Shown: positions 38,327-47,504, counted from the first letter of the stretch. The stretch is 49,568 nt of DNA from Coemansia sp. RSA 1804 (GCA_027578815.1 JANBTH010000036.1:1-49568); one strand, 5' to 3'. The notes: generated from the letters alone by a model not told the origin. Program-made: numbers and translations.

Positions 38327-41300
38327 TTAACGATGTTGAGCCTGTCTTTGTCTTTTTGGCACGGTCGTCATACTCCACCGGGCAATCCCCATGGTCATCA
38401 TCTTGTAGTCGGAGTAGAACAAGTCAGAATCGTGGGCAACCACGGGGCGGATAACAAACCTCCACACCTGCGAAGGCGACAGCTCGGAAACCAGGCCGGC
38501 GGAATCCACAATCTGCACATACTCCTCCCTGTCTCTGGCATCCAGAGAATCAAGAAACAGCTGCTCATAGTAGTTGGCACCGGTATCAGATTCGGCGGCA
38601 GCAGAAGGGGTGCTGTTTTCGGAGGCAGAGGCATTTGGACGCAGTGTTGGCGCAAACACGCGCAGGGCATCGGCGGGACACGTGTGCGAGTACGAAAGAA
38701 GCATCGATATCAGCCGCTGCCGCGACGCATCAAACTGCATCAGCTCCAGGTGGAGCCACGGAAACGAGTACCAGATTGTGGCAGCCGTTATCCCGCCCGA
38801 CGTCAAGCCCTCGCGCAGAAACTCGAGCCGCTCGCGGTCCAATGGAATCTCGCTGATCATGGTTCTAAGCGAATCGCCAGCCATCTTGATCAAGCTCTTG
38901 TCAAGATGCGCTGCGGCAGGCGGCGGAGGCGGCTGCATGGATTCCTTAGCCGCTTCCGCTTCCTCCTGGTGCTTCTGGATGTCGGGAGCCCGGATGCTGG
39001 CGTACGGGTTGACGTAGTTGCTCATCTGCGGTCTGCCGCCGTTTCCTGAATAGAACTCTAGCGCTCCGCTTGTGGATGAACGGTCAGAGCTCGAGGAGTC
39101 GGCAGCGGTGGATCTCGACGACTTTCTAGTCACGATCGAAAGACCGTCATCCTCCTCTTCATTTTCCTCATCGTGCTCGCTGCTTCCTGCCCTTTCCGCT
39201 GCAATTCCAGTCTCCTCTTGCTCTCCCACACAGGAGGTGGGCACCTTTTGCTTCTTCTGCATAGGCTGTGGCAGTGGCGAGTCATCGTCACCACCATCGT
39301 CGCTAGCGCTGCTGCCACTGTCGTTGATGTTAAGGCTGCTCGACGCAGCCAGAACAGATTGCAACGAGTTCAGCGAGTGCATCGAGCGCGCGGACTTTAG
39401 CGTGCGCGAAACAGACGGTTTGCGCGAAACAGAGTTACCGACAAACGACGCAATACGCAGCAGACTCCGTCCTCCGGTATGGTGATGACGGCGCTTGATC
39501 TGCTGCTTCTGCTCCATCAGTCTGCGCGCAATGATATGCTCATGGCGTCTGACGAGCTCCAGAGAATCGTCGACGGCTTTCATGCTGGCTGGCGATCTAG
39601 GAGAAGTTGGTTCGGGCGGCGCAAGAGGAGTAAGCTTCGGGACGTTCATAGAAAGCGGGCTGCCGTTTCTGCTGCTGCCGTTATTGTCCCCTGCTCCTCC
39701 GTCTATAATTATTGTAGGCAGCGGTAATCTGCTGATGGTATTTTCAGTGCTGCTACCATCGCCTCCTCCGCCTCCGCCGCCCCAGGTGCTGGCAATACTG
39801 TTGGCAGCGTCAGCCTCCTCATTGTCGCTGTTGTCGCTGTCATCGTCGCGCTGGATACACAGACGCAGGCACGATGATGTTGGCGTGCGACGAAATTCGT
39901 GCTTCTGCCAAGTCTCCGACAAGCAGCGCTTCAGCTGTTGGATAGGTTCTGGCTGCTGCTGCTGCTGCTGCTGGTGACTGTGCTCCTGGCTAATGGGCGA
40001 GGAGCCGATAATGTTCACCAGCGGGACAATTGGCGGCTTCTTGAATCGGTCTACGTTTCCGCCGTCTCCATCGTCTCCGCTGGAAGAGCTCTCTTCGGCA
40101 ATAGCAGCAATGGTAGATATATGGCTGTACGGGATCCTGGTTCCAGGGATATTTCCATCCGAAATCTTGGGCAGCCGATTGCGGTTGATCTGCAGCGGCG
40201 ACAGCAGGGAAGAAGAAGAGGGATGTTGTGTAGGAGGAGCAAGAGCCGAAAACGACGAAGCCCGTTTCATAATACCGCTTCCGCCGCCAATACCCAAACC
40301 ACCAAACCCAATACCGCTGGGAGTCCAACCCAGTTTCCTCACAGGAGAAGCAGGAGCGGTTGCGGTGCGTTCTATGCTCGGAGAAGGCGGACACGAAGTA
40401 AGCACCTGTGCCGCGACCTCCACCGCATAACTGTCCACGGCCTTCAGGTTATGCGACCGGTACTTTCCATTCTTCAGCGTATACGCCAGCGGTTTAGCAG
40501 CAGGTTTGGTAGGCGATTTAGGACAGGTGCCAACGTATCCGCCAGACACCTTGTTCTTGAACTTGTTGGCAATCAGTATGGGATTCTTCTTCAGGCGATG
40601 GCGTTTCCTCTTGACGAAGGACTCTGCAATTCCGCCGCCGCCAGGGGACGTGACGTCAACCACAACAAGGCTGGTTCCAGGCCCATTAACCGGATCAACC
40701 GTCTGCGCGGTGCTGCTAATGCTGGCGCCAACCCGCGGACGACGCCGGAGCCGAAGCCACCGCCTTCTGCGGACAAACGAGCGGGTCGCAGAGTGCCGGC
40801 CATGCCAGACGGACTGGCTGAAGCGCGAAGAGTACTGCCACCCGTCATCGTCCACATCCAGCGTCATGTCTATGAGCCAGCGGGGCGACACCCACTGCCA
40901 GGACGGGTCGGGGAGCTGGAAGGAGTGGACGTTCGGCAGCGTCAGCTTCATTGTGGTGTCGCACCATGGCGGAGGATCCATCGGATGCAGCCTACATTGT
41001 GCGAGGCAGGTGTGTATAGTAGAAGACAAGGTTGTTAAATAAAAAAGTTAGTCAACAAAGGAAATGGGGACTGGATTGACTGATTGATTGCGTGATTAAT
41101 TATGCGCAATCCAGATACATGCAAGGAGCGAGAAGCAAGAGTCTAATAATGGAAGTGAATGGGGAAAGGGAAAAGGTGGCACGTGGGAGGCATTGCACGT
41201 CTTTCACATGCAAGGAAAAGAGAAAAAAGAGAGACGGAGAAACAAATGCGAAAGCAAAAGAGTTAAAGTCAAAGGAAACTTACAGTTTGGAGCTAAAGTT

Positions 41301-41969
41301 GGCCTTGCCGAGAAAGTTGAACCTACACATTAATAACCGCACACACACGCATACGCATACGCATACGCATACACAGACTGTTAGCATACACACTATGACA
41401 GCTAATATACAAAGAGATAAACGTGCTTTTACTTACCCTCGCTGGCATTCGTAAAGCACGTCACATGAATACTCGAATTTAGCATCGTCAATAAGCTGTT
41501 TAGCATCGCGAATGCGCGCGGTGATAGCGGTAGTGTAGAGCTGCAGCATGCGAGCACGATCCTTCTTCTCCAGAGAAGAAGAGAGCCCGCCATTTCCTAT
41601 AGCCGCAAACGCAGTGCTGCTGCTGCCTCCGCTGCTTCCTCCAATAATGCGTGTTTTTGGAGCCTTGTTATCTCTGGCATCATCAGAGTCTTCGCCATTG
41701 TCCCAGTCGGACTGCGCTCCATCCAAGTGTGTCGCCTCTGGCGCTGTGACGTTGTAGGGCCGATAGGCAAACGCTGGCGTCACCGATATCGGTATCCTGG
41801 GCAGTATGTCCTACAGCGTGGAGAGAGAAAGAGAGAAAAGGAAACTCCCAAGCGAGTTAGGCCGCTTATTGGTACATTAGAGAATAGAAATGCCGAGCAT
41901 TCCGTCTTCAGCATTGGAGCATTGAGAGCATTTCCTTACCTGCGCCAAAGTGTCTTTTCGCCGTATCAT
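38327..41969 (-). CDS. Dysferlin-domain protein, Mug65/Spo73-like, four exons
   Basis: Joined exons 41940-41969 (30 nt), 41437-41810, 41284-41322 (39 nt) and 38327-40991 total 3108 nt, 1035 residues. Every junction is GT...AG (donors GTAAGG, GTAAGT, GTAAGT; acceptors GTAG) and phases match. Start MIRRKDTLAQ at 41969, then ILPRIPISV, AYRPYN, FEYSCDVLYECQRG. The 39-nt exon supplies FNFLGKANFSSKL, continuing into LHPMDPPPWCD. The DysF domain at about residues 175-235 has the Trp pattern WQWVSPRWLIDM, DVDDDGW and FVRRRRW. A long disordered Ser/Asp-rich middle follows, then a conserved C-terminal helical block. No membrane span, unlike Pex30-type peroxins. Fungal DysF proteins of this sort act in membrane organisation or sporulation. 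Confidence 0.75.
39948..39975 (+). repeat. CTG triplet repeat (polyglutamine in DysF protein)
   Basis: CTG units encoding a Gln run in the disordered middle of the dysferlin-domain protein. Confidence 0.65.
41341..41375 (+). repeat. (GCATAC)n / (AC)n microsatellite in intron 2
   Basis: ACACACACGC followed by about four GCATAC units, inside the 114-bp second intron of the dysferlin-domain gene. Confidence 0.7.
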
Positions 41970-42712
41970 CCTCGGTGTCTAGTGTGTCTTTGCTGTCTCC
42001 CGCAAGAACCAGCGACAAGGGCGAATGAGAACTTTCCCCCCGCTTATGAGCAAGATAGATACACAAGAAGCGATAAATGAATTGCAACGTAATGTAGTAA
42101 AGACAAAAGGAGGGGGAAAAAGTACAAAAGGTGAAGAGTAGTCTATAAAGAAGAGGAAGCAGAACACACACGAACGCACGACAATAAAAAGGGCGCCGGT
42201 CTTGAGGAAAAGGAAAAAGCAGAAAAGAGAAGAAAAAGAACAAAACACACTTTCTTGCTGGCTCTAATTTATTTATCGCAATACGAGACGAACAATCGAG
42301 CTTTTCTTCAAACAAAAAAAGCACGCACAAGAAATAGGAAAGGGAGGAAAAGAGGAAAAGAGAGAAGGGAAAATCATCATGCCCACCGGTTTCCGAAAGA
42401 GAGTGGGAGTGACGACGACAGCTAGTCAGCGCCAGTCTAAGAAATGGAAAAAAAGTGCACCCTTTTTTATCCACTTGCAATTTTTCATTCCACTGTTTTT
42501 TTTTTCGCATCCAGCCAGCACGCATGACTTGCTGTTGGGCTTGACTTTATCCAAGCAAAGCAAAAGCGCCTTTTCCCCTTTTTACGTTTTCCCGCCGGCC
42601 TAGCCAGCCAACCAGCATGCTTTATTTCTTTATTTCTTAACCCGGTGATCACGGGCGTAAATTTCCTTAATCAGGCTCCAGCCAGCCCAACTGGGCACCC
42701 TTTATTGTGCTG
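41970..42712. other. Promoter region of the dysferlin-domain gene and 3' flank of ELP3
   Basis: Purine-rich on the plus strand. A 205-codon minus-strand frame (41908-42525) crosses the first exon in another frame; its Phe/Leu-rich translation reflects the pyrimidine-rich leader and is not called. Confidence 0.5.
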
Positions 42713-44359
42713 CTACAGCCACTTTGACATGTACGGCCCATCCAGCTCGTAGCCAAGCTTGCGGTAGTAATGGCGGGTGCCGACGCCGCTGATAACAGCC
42801 AGCTTGACGGACCCATGCTCATCGCGCGCAATACGCTCGGCCTCCTCCATCAGCAGGGAGCCAAAGCCCTGGTGCTGGAACTTCTTCGGGTCCCGCGAAT
42901 GCACCGGCACAACGCTGCCATACACGTGCAGCTCGCGCACAATCGAGCACGGACCACCGCAGTCGGCCAGCTCGGGCCGGAATGTCTCGGGCGAGCACTT
43001 GCGCAGCCGCAGCAGGCCGATCAGGATATCCTGGTCAGGGTCCTCGTACGACAGAAAGGTCTCCCATCCGCCGTTGGCAGCGTAGTCGCGGCGGATAAGC
43101 TCCACCTGGTCGGGCTGCACCCTGGTGTGGATGTCGACGATACCGACCTCGCGGGTCCGCACATCGCGACACTGCGTGCCCAGATCGCGCATCCGCTGCA
43201 GCGCCAGCTCGCGCAGGTTGCCGTACTCGACTCCCGAGCTGACCAGCGGCATCGGGATGTCGCGCTGAACGCGGTAGACGCGCGTCCATGGCGGAACAAG
43301 CGCCAGGATCCGCGCAACAAGATCCACCAGCGCGTTGGGCGTGTAGTTGCGGTACCGGCCGGTTCTCCACAGCTCATATAGCCCGGTTCCTCGGATCACC
43401 AGCGTCGGATACAGCTTGAGTCCGTCGGAGCGGAACAGCGGGTTCTCAAAGTACTCCTTGAACTGGTCGATGTCCCGCTCCATCCCGACGTTGGGCAGAT
43501 CGGGCATCATGTGTGCGACAACCTTGTAGCCGGCATCCTTGGCCAGCTGGAACGACTCGCATACCGCGCGCACCGTGTGGCCGCGGTTGGTGTCGCGCGC
43601 AACATCCTCGTAGACGCTCTGCACGCCCAGCTCCAGCCGAGTGCATCCGTACCGCAGCATATGGCTCAGATGCGGCTTGAGCGCAGCGTCCGGCCGCGTC
43701 TCAATCGTGATGCCAATGCATTTGGTTTCGCTCTGCTCGCTCATCCGCACCGCCTCATCCACGTTGCTGCTGCGATGGCCCGACAGCGCATCGTGCAGAT
43801 TCATGATGAACCAGTTGCGGTACTCCTCGCCCAGCGACATAAACGTGCCGCCCATAACGATGAACTCCACCTTGTCGACGCTGTGTCCGAGCGCCTTGAG
43901 CTGCTCCACGCGCCCGCGCGCCTGCTCATACGGGTCGTATCGCGCTCGGATGGCGCGCATGCTTGTGGGTTCGTATCCCGTGTACGACTGAGTCGAGTAC
44001 TCAAAGTCCGAATCCGGGCCTCCCGGGCAGTACACGCAAATGTTGCCGGTCATCGCAATGTGCGGACACCTGTGCGGCTTGCACATCACTGCCACAACCG
44101 CTATCCCCGATGCCGTGCGCACAGGCTTTGCCTTCAGACTCGGCAGAAGCTGCTTCCGGTGCTGCTCCGGAATCGCCGCTATTATGTCCACCAGGCGCGG
44201 CTGCGACGACAGCTGGTTCAGCCGCGAGTACTTTGCTTTCACTGCATTCAGATTCACGCTCTCTCCGCGTCCGTGCGCCTCCACCACCTCTGCCACTATC
44301 TCTGCGCACGTCTTGACCAGTCGCTCTGCGTGGGAGGACTGCGGCGCCTTCTTCTTCAT
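42713..44359 (-). CDS. ELP3: Elongator subunit Elp3 (radical-SAM / acetyltransferase)
   Basis: 548 residues from the ATG at 44359, matching the usual Elp3 length of 545-560. The radical-SAM iron-sulfur ligands are Cys98, Cys108 and Cys111 in CPHIAMTGNICVYC, followed by PGGPDSDFEYSTQSYTGYEP. The C-terminal GNAT domain has the acetyl-CoA loop QGFGSLLMEEAERIA and ends GTRHYYRKLGYELDGPYM. Elp3 is the catalytic subunit of Elongator and forms the 5-carboxymethyl group on wobble uridines of tRNA in the cytoplasm. Highly conserved, single exon, no sign of damage. Confidence 0.97.
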   Translation of the reverse strand: MKKKAPQSSHAERLVKTCAEIVAEVVEAHGRGESVNLNAVKAKYSRLNQLSSQPRLVDIIAAIPEQHRKQLLPSLKAKPVRTASGIAVVAVMCKPHRCPHIAMTGNICVYCPGGPDSDFEYSTQSYTGYEPTSMRAIRARYDPYEQARGRVEQLKALGHSVDKVEFIVMGGTFMSLGEEYRNWFIMNLHDALSGHRSSNVDEAVRMSEQSETKCIGITIETRPDAALKPHLSHMLRYGCTRLELGVQSVYEDVARDTNRGHTVRAVCESFQLAKDAGYKVVAHMMPDLPNVGMERDIDQFKEYFENPLFRSDGLKLYPTLVIRGTGLYELWRTGRYRNYTPNALVDLVARILALVPPWTRVYRVQRDIPMPLVSSGVEYGNLRELALQRMRDLGTQCRDVRTREVGIVDIHTRVQPDQVELIRRDYAANGGWETFLSYEDPDQDILIGLLRLRKCSPETFRPELADCGGPCSIVRELHVYGSVVPVHSRDPKKFQHQGFGSLLMEEAERIARDEHGSVKLAVISGVGTRHYYRKLGYELDGPYMSKWL

Positions 44360-44515
44360 CTTTAATGTGTCTAATTAGACTGTCCGTGGATAGAAGCAAA
44401 ATACAATAATATGTGGGTGTGAAAAAAAAAAAAGTTTAAAGGAAAGGATTGGAAAAAAAAAGAGTTGATATTAAACTGGTACACTTTTATTTTATTTTAT
44501 TTTTGCTTTTGACCA

Positions 44516-44582
44516 CTCGGCTCGCTCATTTTATAAAATGCCTTGGAAAAATAAGCGTTTTTTATTTCTTGTAGCGAGCCGA
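44516..44582. repeat. Inverted repeat CTCGGCTCGCT / AGCGAGCCGAG
   Basis: Eleven-base perfect arms about 45 bp apart, upstream of ELP3 and just before the 44.6-kb miniature element; could form a cruciform or be another small element's ends. Confidence 0.5.
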
Positions 44583-44608
44583 GCCAAATGCGAGCCGTTT
44601 TATTTTTA

Positions 44609-44844
44609 CTTGATAGGTTAGCCTGACGGCTAACAAAGGATTGGGTTACCCTCCCACCGATGTCCCTTAGGAACGGTGAGGCCTTTCACAGCATGGTTTT
44701 TCCGAGGAGGAGGAACCCCCAGTTTATTATGTAAAAATTTTGACAATATGCATGTTTATGCAAGTTCTTAAAATATAAACAATGAGCGGGGCTTGAAGAG
44801 GCCTTAACCCAATCCGTCATTAGCCGTCAGGCTAACCTATCAAG
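44609..44844. mobile_element. 236-bp miniature element with palindromic inverted ends
   Basis: Terminal inverted repeats of about 40 bp: left CTTGATAGGTTAGCCTGACG..., right ...CGTCAGGCTAACCTATCAAG, continuing inward with ATTGGGTTA and TAACCCAAT. Each end is itself a near-palindrome, TTAGCC-N4-GGCTAA. No coding frame. I could not define a target-site duplication. The same inner TIR motif ACCCAATCC followed by TTAGCC-N4-GGCTAA occurs next to the tyrosine-recombinase relic at 47476-47504. Confidence 0.7.
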
Positions 44845-45359
44845 AAATCTGTAAATCAGAAAGGGAAATGAAGGGCATTGTTTCTTTTCCACTTTTCATA
44901 ACAAGCATGATATCTATTCCCTTATATTGACTGCGTTTTTGTGTAATGTCCTCAGTTATCTTTTTTTTTGCAATTCCATGTGCATGAGGAAGAGAGAGGG
45001 GAAAGAAAGGGAAAAGTAATACCAGTTTGTAAAGGAAAATTTACAAAAGCAAAAAGAAATCACGCTTAGCCTCAATATATGATCCTGAAAAATAAACCAG
45101 TTTACATGTGTTGTGGCAAAAAACAGGGCAAGGTTAAGCATGCATAACATGATGTTGTTGCACTTTTAAAAGCTGCGCATATGTTAAAGCAAATGACAAA
45201 TCCAAGATTGGATTGCCATAGAAAGGGGGCGCAAAATTGATTTTTTTGTACAATTTTCCAAGCTATAGAGTACATATTATTGCAGTTTGTTATTAAAGTA
45301 CAAGTAAATCTGTAGCAATTAAAGAAAGATTAAAAGCACAAAAGTGTCCTCTATCTATA

Positions 45360-46013
45360 TTACTTTTTCAACTCTGCACTAGTGTCTGCATGGATAACAA
45401 ATAGGTTGTCATGCATGTTCATTTGGGCAAATGGCGACGGAATGTTCATTTCATTGGCATGTATATCAATGGCAATGTCTTGCATATTCCATGTCTCTTC
45501 AGCGGGGTCCCATGCCTTGTCCTGGTGATTAATCTTCCATATATGGTGCACAATGATAATGCCGACTATTAGTAAAATCATGCCTAGTGGGACAGCAACA
45601 CCAATGGCAATTTTCTCACCCCCTGACAGCCCACCATTATTGTCAGTCACATCTGGCATTTCCTCCATTAATAACTCACCCAGACCTTGATCAGCATCAT
45701 CATTGCCATCATCACTACTACCAGTAGACTCTGGAATGACCATAAACTTGTTATCTGATAATAGTGATGTTGTCTCTGTTATATCTTCACGACTTTGCTG
45801 CATTGGATACAGATCCCCACCCACCAATGTAGTATTAGTCAGAGAATTGGCATCTGCTGTTTTATTCATTAAAAAAATATCCATGTCGCTGTACAGCACA
45901 GTTCCATTTTGGGTGTATACATGTACTTTTTGATTCAATGTCTTGATAATAAACCCAAGATATGGCCACAGCCCAATGTAGTAGTTGAGAATCCTTGTAG
46001 AACTGTCACACAT
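45360..46013 (-). CDS. Single-pass membrane protein with glycosylated ectodomain; start uncertain
   Basis: 217 residues from the ATG at 46013. The frame is open to 46064, but only from a GTG; those extra 17 residues (VIVLTALYSHSVVFGNN) look like a signal sequence. An ATG at 46068-46066 lies in another frame and runs straight into TGA, so either translation starts at 46013 or a one-base change damaged the start. The ectodomain has three N-glycosylation sequons (NGT, NKT, NTT), then an acidic linker. A span AIGVAVPLGMILLIVGIIIV and a roughly 55-residue cytosolic tail follow. A TATATAAAG lies about 65 bp upstream of 46013. No family recognised. Confidence 0.5.
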   Translation of the reverse strand: MCDSSTRILNYYIGLWPYLGFIIKTLNQKVHVYTQNGTVLYSDMDIFLMNKTADANSLTNTTLVGGDLYPMQQSREDITETTSLLSDNKFMVIPESTGSSDDGNDDADQGLGELLMEEMPDVTDNNGGLSGGEKIAIGVAVPLGMILLIVGIIIVHHIWKINHQDKAWDPAEETWNMQDIAIDIHANEMNIPSPFAQMNMHDNLFVIHADTSAELKK

Positions 46014-46318
46014 ATTGTTGCCAAAAACAACAGAGTGGCTGTATAGGGCAGTCAACACAATCACATTATTGTTTTTTCTTTATATACCAATCCATAAGGT
46101 ATGGAGCAACTACTGTTAATTATGAAGGTGGCTGTTGAGCTTGTGCATGATATGTAGCATGAGTTTACTGCATACATGGGCGAGCCACCTTGTTATGATG
46201 ACATAGGAGATGTTAACATTTGATCGGAATGTTAACATTCGATGCAAAAGTAAACATCTCTGGTCATCAAAAGTAGCATTTTCGTATTAGGATTTGATCT
46301 ATAGTAGTGTACTCTTTT

Positions 46319-46363
46319 AATAGTGAATGATCGGTGGCTATAAAAGCACCGATATTCACTATT
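46319..46363. repeat. Hairpin with covarying base pair between copies
   Basis: AATAGTGAAT-G-ATCGGTG, loop GCTATAAAAG, then CACCGAT-ATTCACTATT. In the copy at 30051-30096 the pair C-G of ATCGGTG/CACCGAT is T-A (ATTGGTG/CACCAAT), a compensatory double change keeping the stem. Confidence 0.65.
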
Positions 46364-46489
46364 AGTAAGGAGGATGTTTCTAGAGGGAGTTTTGAAGATG
46401 TTATTTTATTTTAATAAAAAAATATACAATAATAACTCTGAAATCTTTTGTGCTAATGTAGCTTGAATAGTTGTCTGTTGCCCCACCTG

Positions 46490-46680
46490 TGGAGATCAAT
46501 TAAAAGTATAATAATATCAGTACTAATTAAGAAAATCAATTAATAGTCAAGGGATCTGCCCTCAAGACTCTGAAAGAGTCGTCTTTCGGTAGCTTGCACC
46601 GAAAGTGGGGGCGGATCCCGAGGGAACTTTTGGTGCAGAAAGTTCACCACATTTATTTTTTAAATTAAAGCTAATTTCCA
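46490..46680 (+). repeat. GC-rich structured segment (partner of 28748-28947)
   Basis: The core 46551-46619 begins GGGATCTGCC and ends GGCGGATCCC, pairing with each other with one G-T wobble. It encloses hairpins GACTCT/AGAGTC and CTTTCGGT/ACCGAAAG. The core is better conserved between the two copies than the AT-rich flanks. Confidence 0.65.
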
Positions 46681-46813
46681 GTACACTACTATAGATCAAA
46701 TCCTAATACGAAAATGCTACTTGTAATGATCAGAGATGTTTACTTTTGCATTGAATGTTGACATTCCAATCAAATGTTAACATCTCTTATGTCATCATAA
46801 CATAGCTATTTCT

Positions 46814-47028
46814 TATGAAACTCGAAAAAGTGTATCAATGCGCCGGCCATATTAAAACATTAATATCACCATTATCAGCGGATCTAAAATTACGTAATAT
46901 TTATTCCTAATACTACATTGGTGCTTTCCAATGACACCACCCGCTTGTCTCTATCTTGCCTGTAGCCTGAGTAAAACGCATGCCAATTAAAGTGTTTAAA
47001 ACATTGATACATTTTTCTGGCCACTGTA
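46814..47028. mobile_element. Short Tc1/mariner-like MITE, degenerate
   Basis: TA-bounded, about 215 bp. Right end reverse-complemented: CAGTGGCCAGAAAAATGTAT; left end TGAAACTCGAAAAAGTGTAT. The interior aligns with the right part of 29152-29616 (GTCTCTATCTTG block). It abuts the truncated 5' edge of the recombinase relic. Confidence 0.55.
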
Positions 47029-47467
47029 TATGATTTGCACACTGACGCCAAAGAATGGAAAAAGCTGCAAGACAGTAGTCTGGCTGAATACCAATGAGCT
47101 GCGAGATTGCCTGGTCAAAGCATTGACAGCCTACATAGAATGACACAAGGACAACCATAAATGGTTACCTCGTGAAGGACTCTTCTTGAATCCATTAGCA
47201 CACATACCTGAAGAACAATAGTACTTACCAGCTACATCGGCACAAGTCAGAAAATGGCTGATGTAAGTACACAAGGAGTGTGGCATTCAAGACTCCGCAC
47301 ACAAGATTAGAGCAGTTGCCACGGCAGACCATGAAGCATGCAGCACTACCAGGAAGCAGATCTACCATATGGGCAGATAGTCAGATCGCTCACAGACCAT
47401 GGAACTTTACATCCAGAATGGCCCTCTACGACGTTTAGCAGGGAAAAAGGTCAGACCGTCACCTTAA
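47029..47467 (+). pseudogene. Tyrosine-recombinase relic, copy 1
   Basis: A single frame without indels reads LTPKNGKSCKTVVWLNTNEL, RDCLVKALTAYIE, LPREGLFLNPL, VRKWLM, HKECGIQD, then SAHKIRAVATAD, YHMGR, SDRSQTMELYI. It is broken by internal TGA, TAG, TAA and TAG codons and ends in TAA at 47465. The HxxR catalytic pair (HKIR) and a Tyr in ELYI at the expected distance are retained, as in phage-integrase-type tyrosine recombinases of fungal YR elements (Crypton, DIRS, Ngaro types). The stops are consistent with C-to-T or G-to-A changes of CGA, CAG, CAA and TGG. The 5' half with the first catalytic Arg is missing, cut off by the MITE at 46814-47028. Copy 2 lies at 28353-28616. Confidence 0.6.
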
Positions 47468-47475
47468 GGAGAAGG

Positions 47476-47504
47476 ACCCAATCCAGAGTTAGCCGGGGGG
47501 CTAA
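47476..47504. repeat. Element-end motif next to the recombinase relic
   Basis: ACCCAATCC, five bases, then TTAGCC-GGGG-GGCTAA. Same order as the right terminus of the miniature element 44609-44844 (ACCCAATCC, four to five bases, TTAGCC-GTCA-GGCTAA), only 8 bp past the recombinase stop codon. Confidence 0.55.

Larger units (their letters stand above)
44360..45359. other. Intergenic with miniature element and short inverted repeat
   Basis: Promoter side of ELP3, an inverted repeat at 44516-44582, the element at 44609-44844, then AT-rich sequence. No gene. Confidence 0.55.
46191..46802. mobile_element. 612-bp element with about 120-bp terminal inverted repeats
   Basis: Left end TGTTATGATGACATAGGAGA... 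and right end ...TCATCATAACA are reverse complements over about 120 bp, 46191-46314 against 46681-46802, with shared blocks such as GTAGCATTTTCGTATTAGGA. Internally it carries a 17-bp-stem hairpin at 46319-46363 with CTATAAAAG in the loop and the GC-rich structured segment 46551-46619. No protein frame. Related pieces are at 29941-30190 (direct) and 28748-28947 (inverted). Non-autonomous; superfamily unknown. Confidence 0.7.

Noticed and set aside
39899..41038. A 379-codon plus-strand frame
   Set aside because: Shadow of the dysferlin-domain gene.
41908..42525. 205-codon minus-strand frame
   Set aside because: Phe/Ser/Leu-rich translation of a pyrimidine-rich leader; it overlaps the true first exon of the dysferlin-domain gene in another frame.
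46551..46619. Hammerhead or HDV-like ribozyme
   Set aside because: I looked for the hammerhead core (CUGANGA, GAAA) and for HDV-type nested pairing on both strands and found neither, so only a generic three-way junction is reported.
46913..47158. Minus-strand frame conserved at 28344-28586
   Set aside because: Both minus frames look similar only because the plus strand carries homologous recombinase relics; the plus-strand reading has the recombinase motifs.
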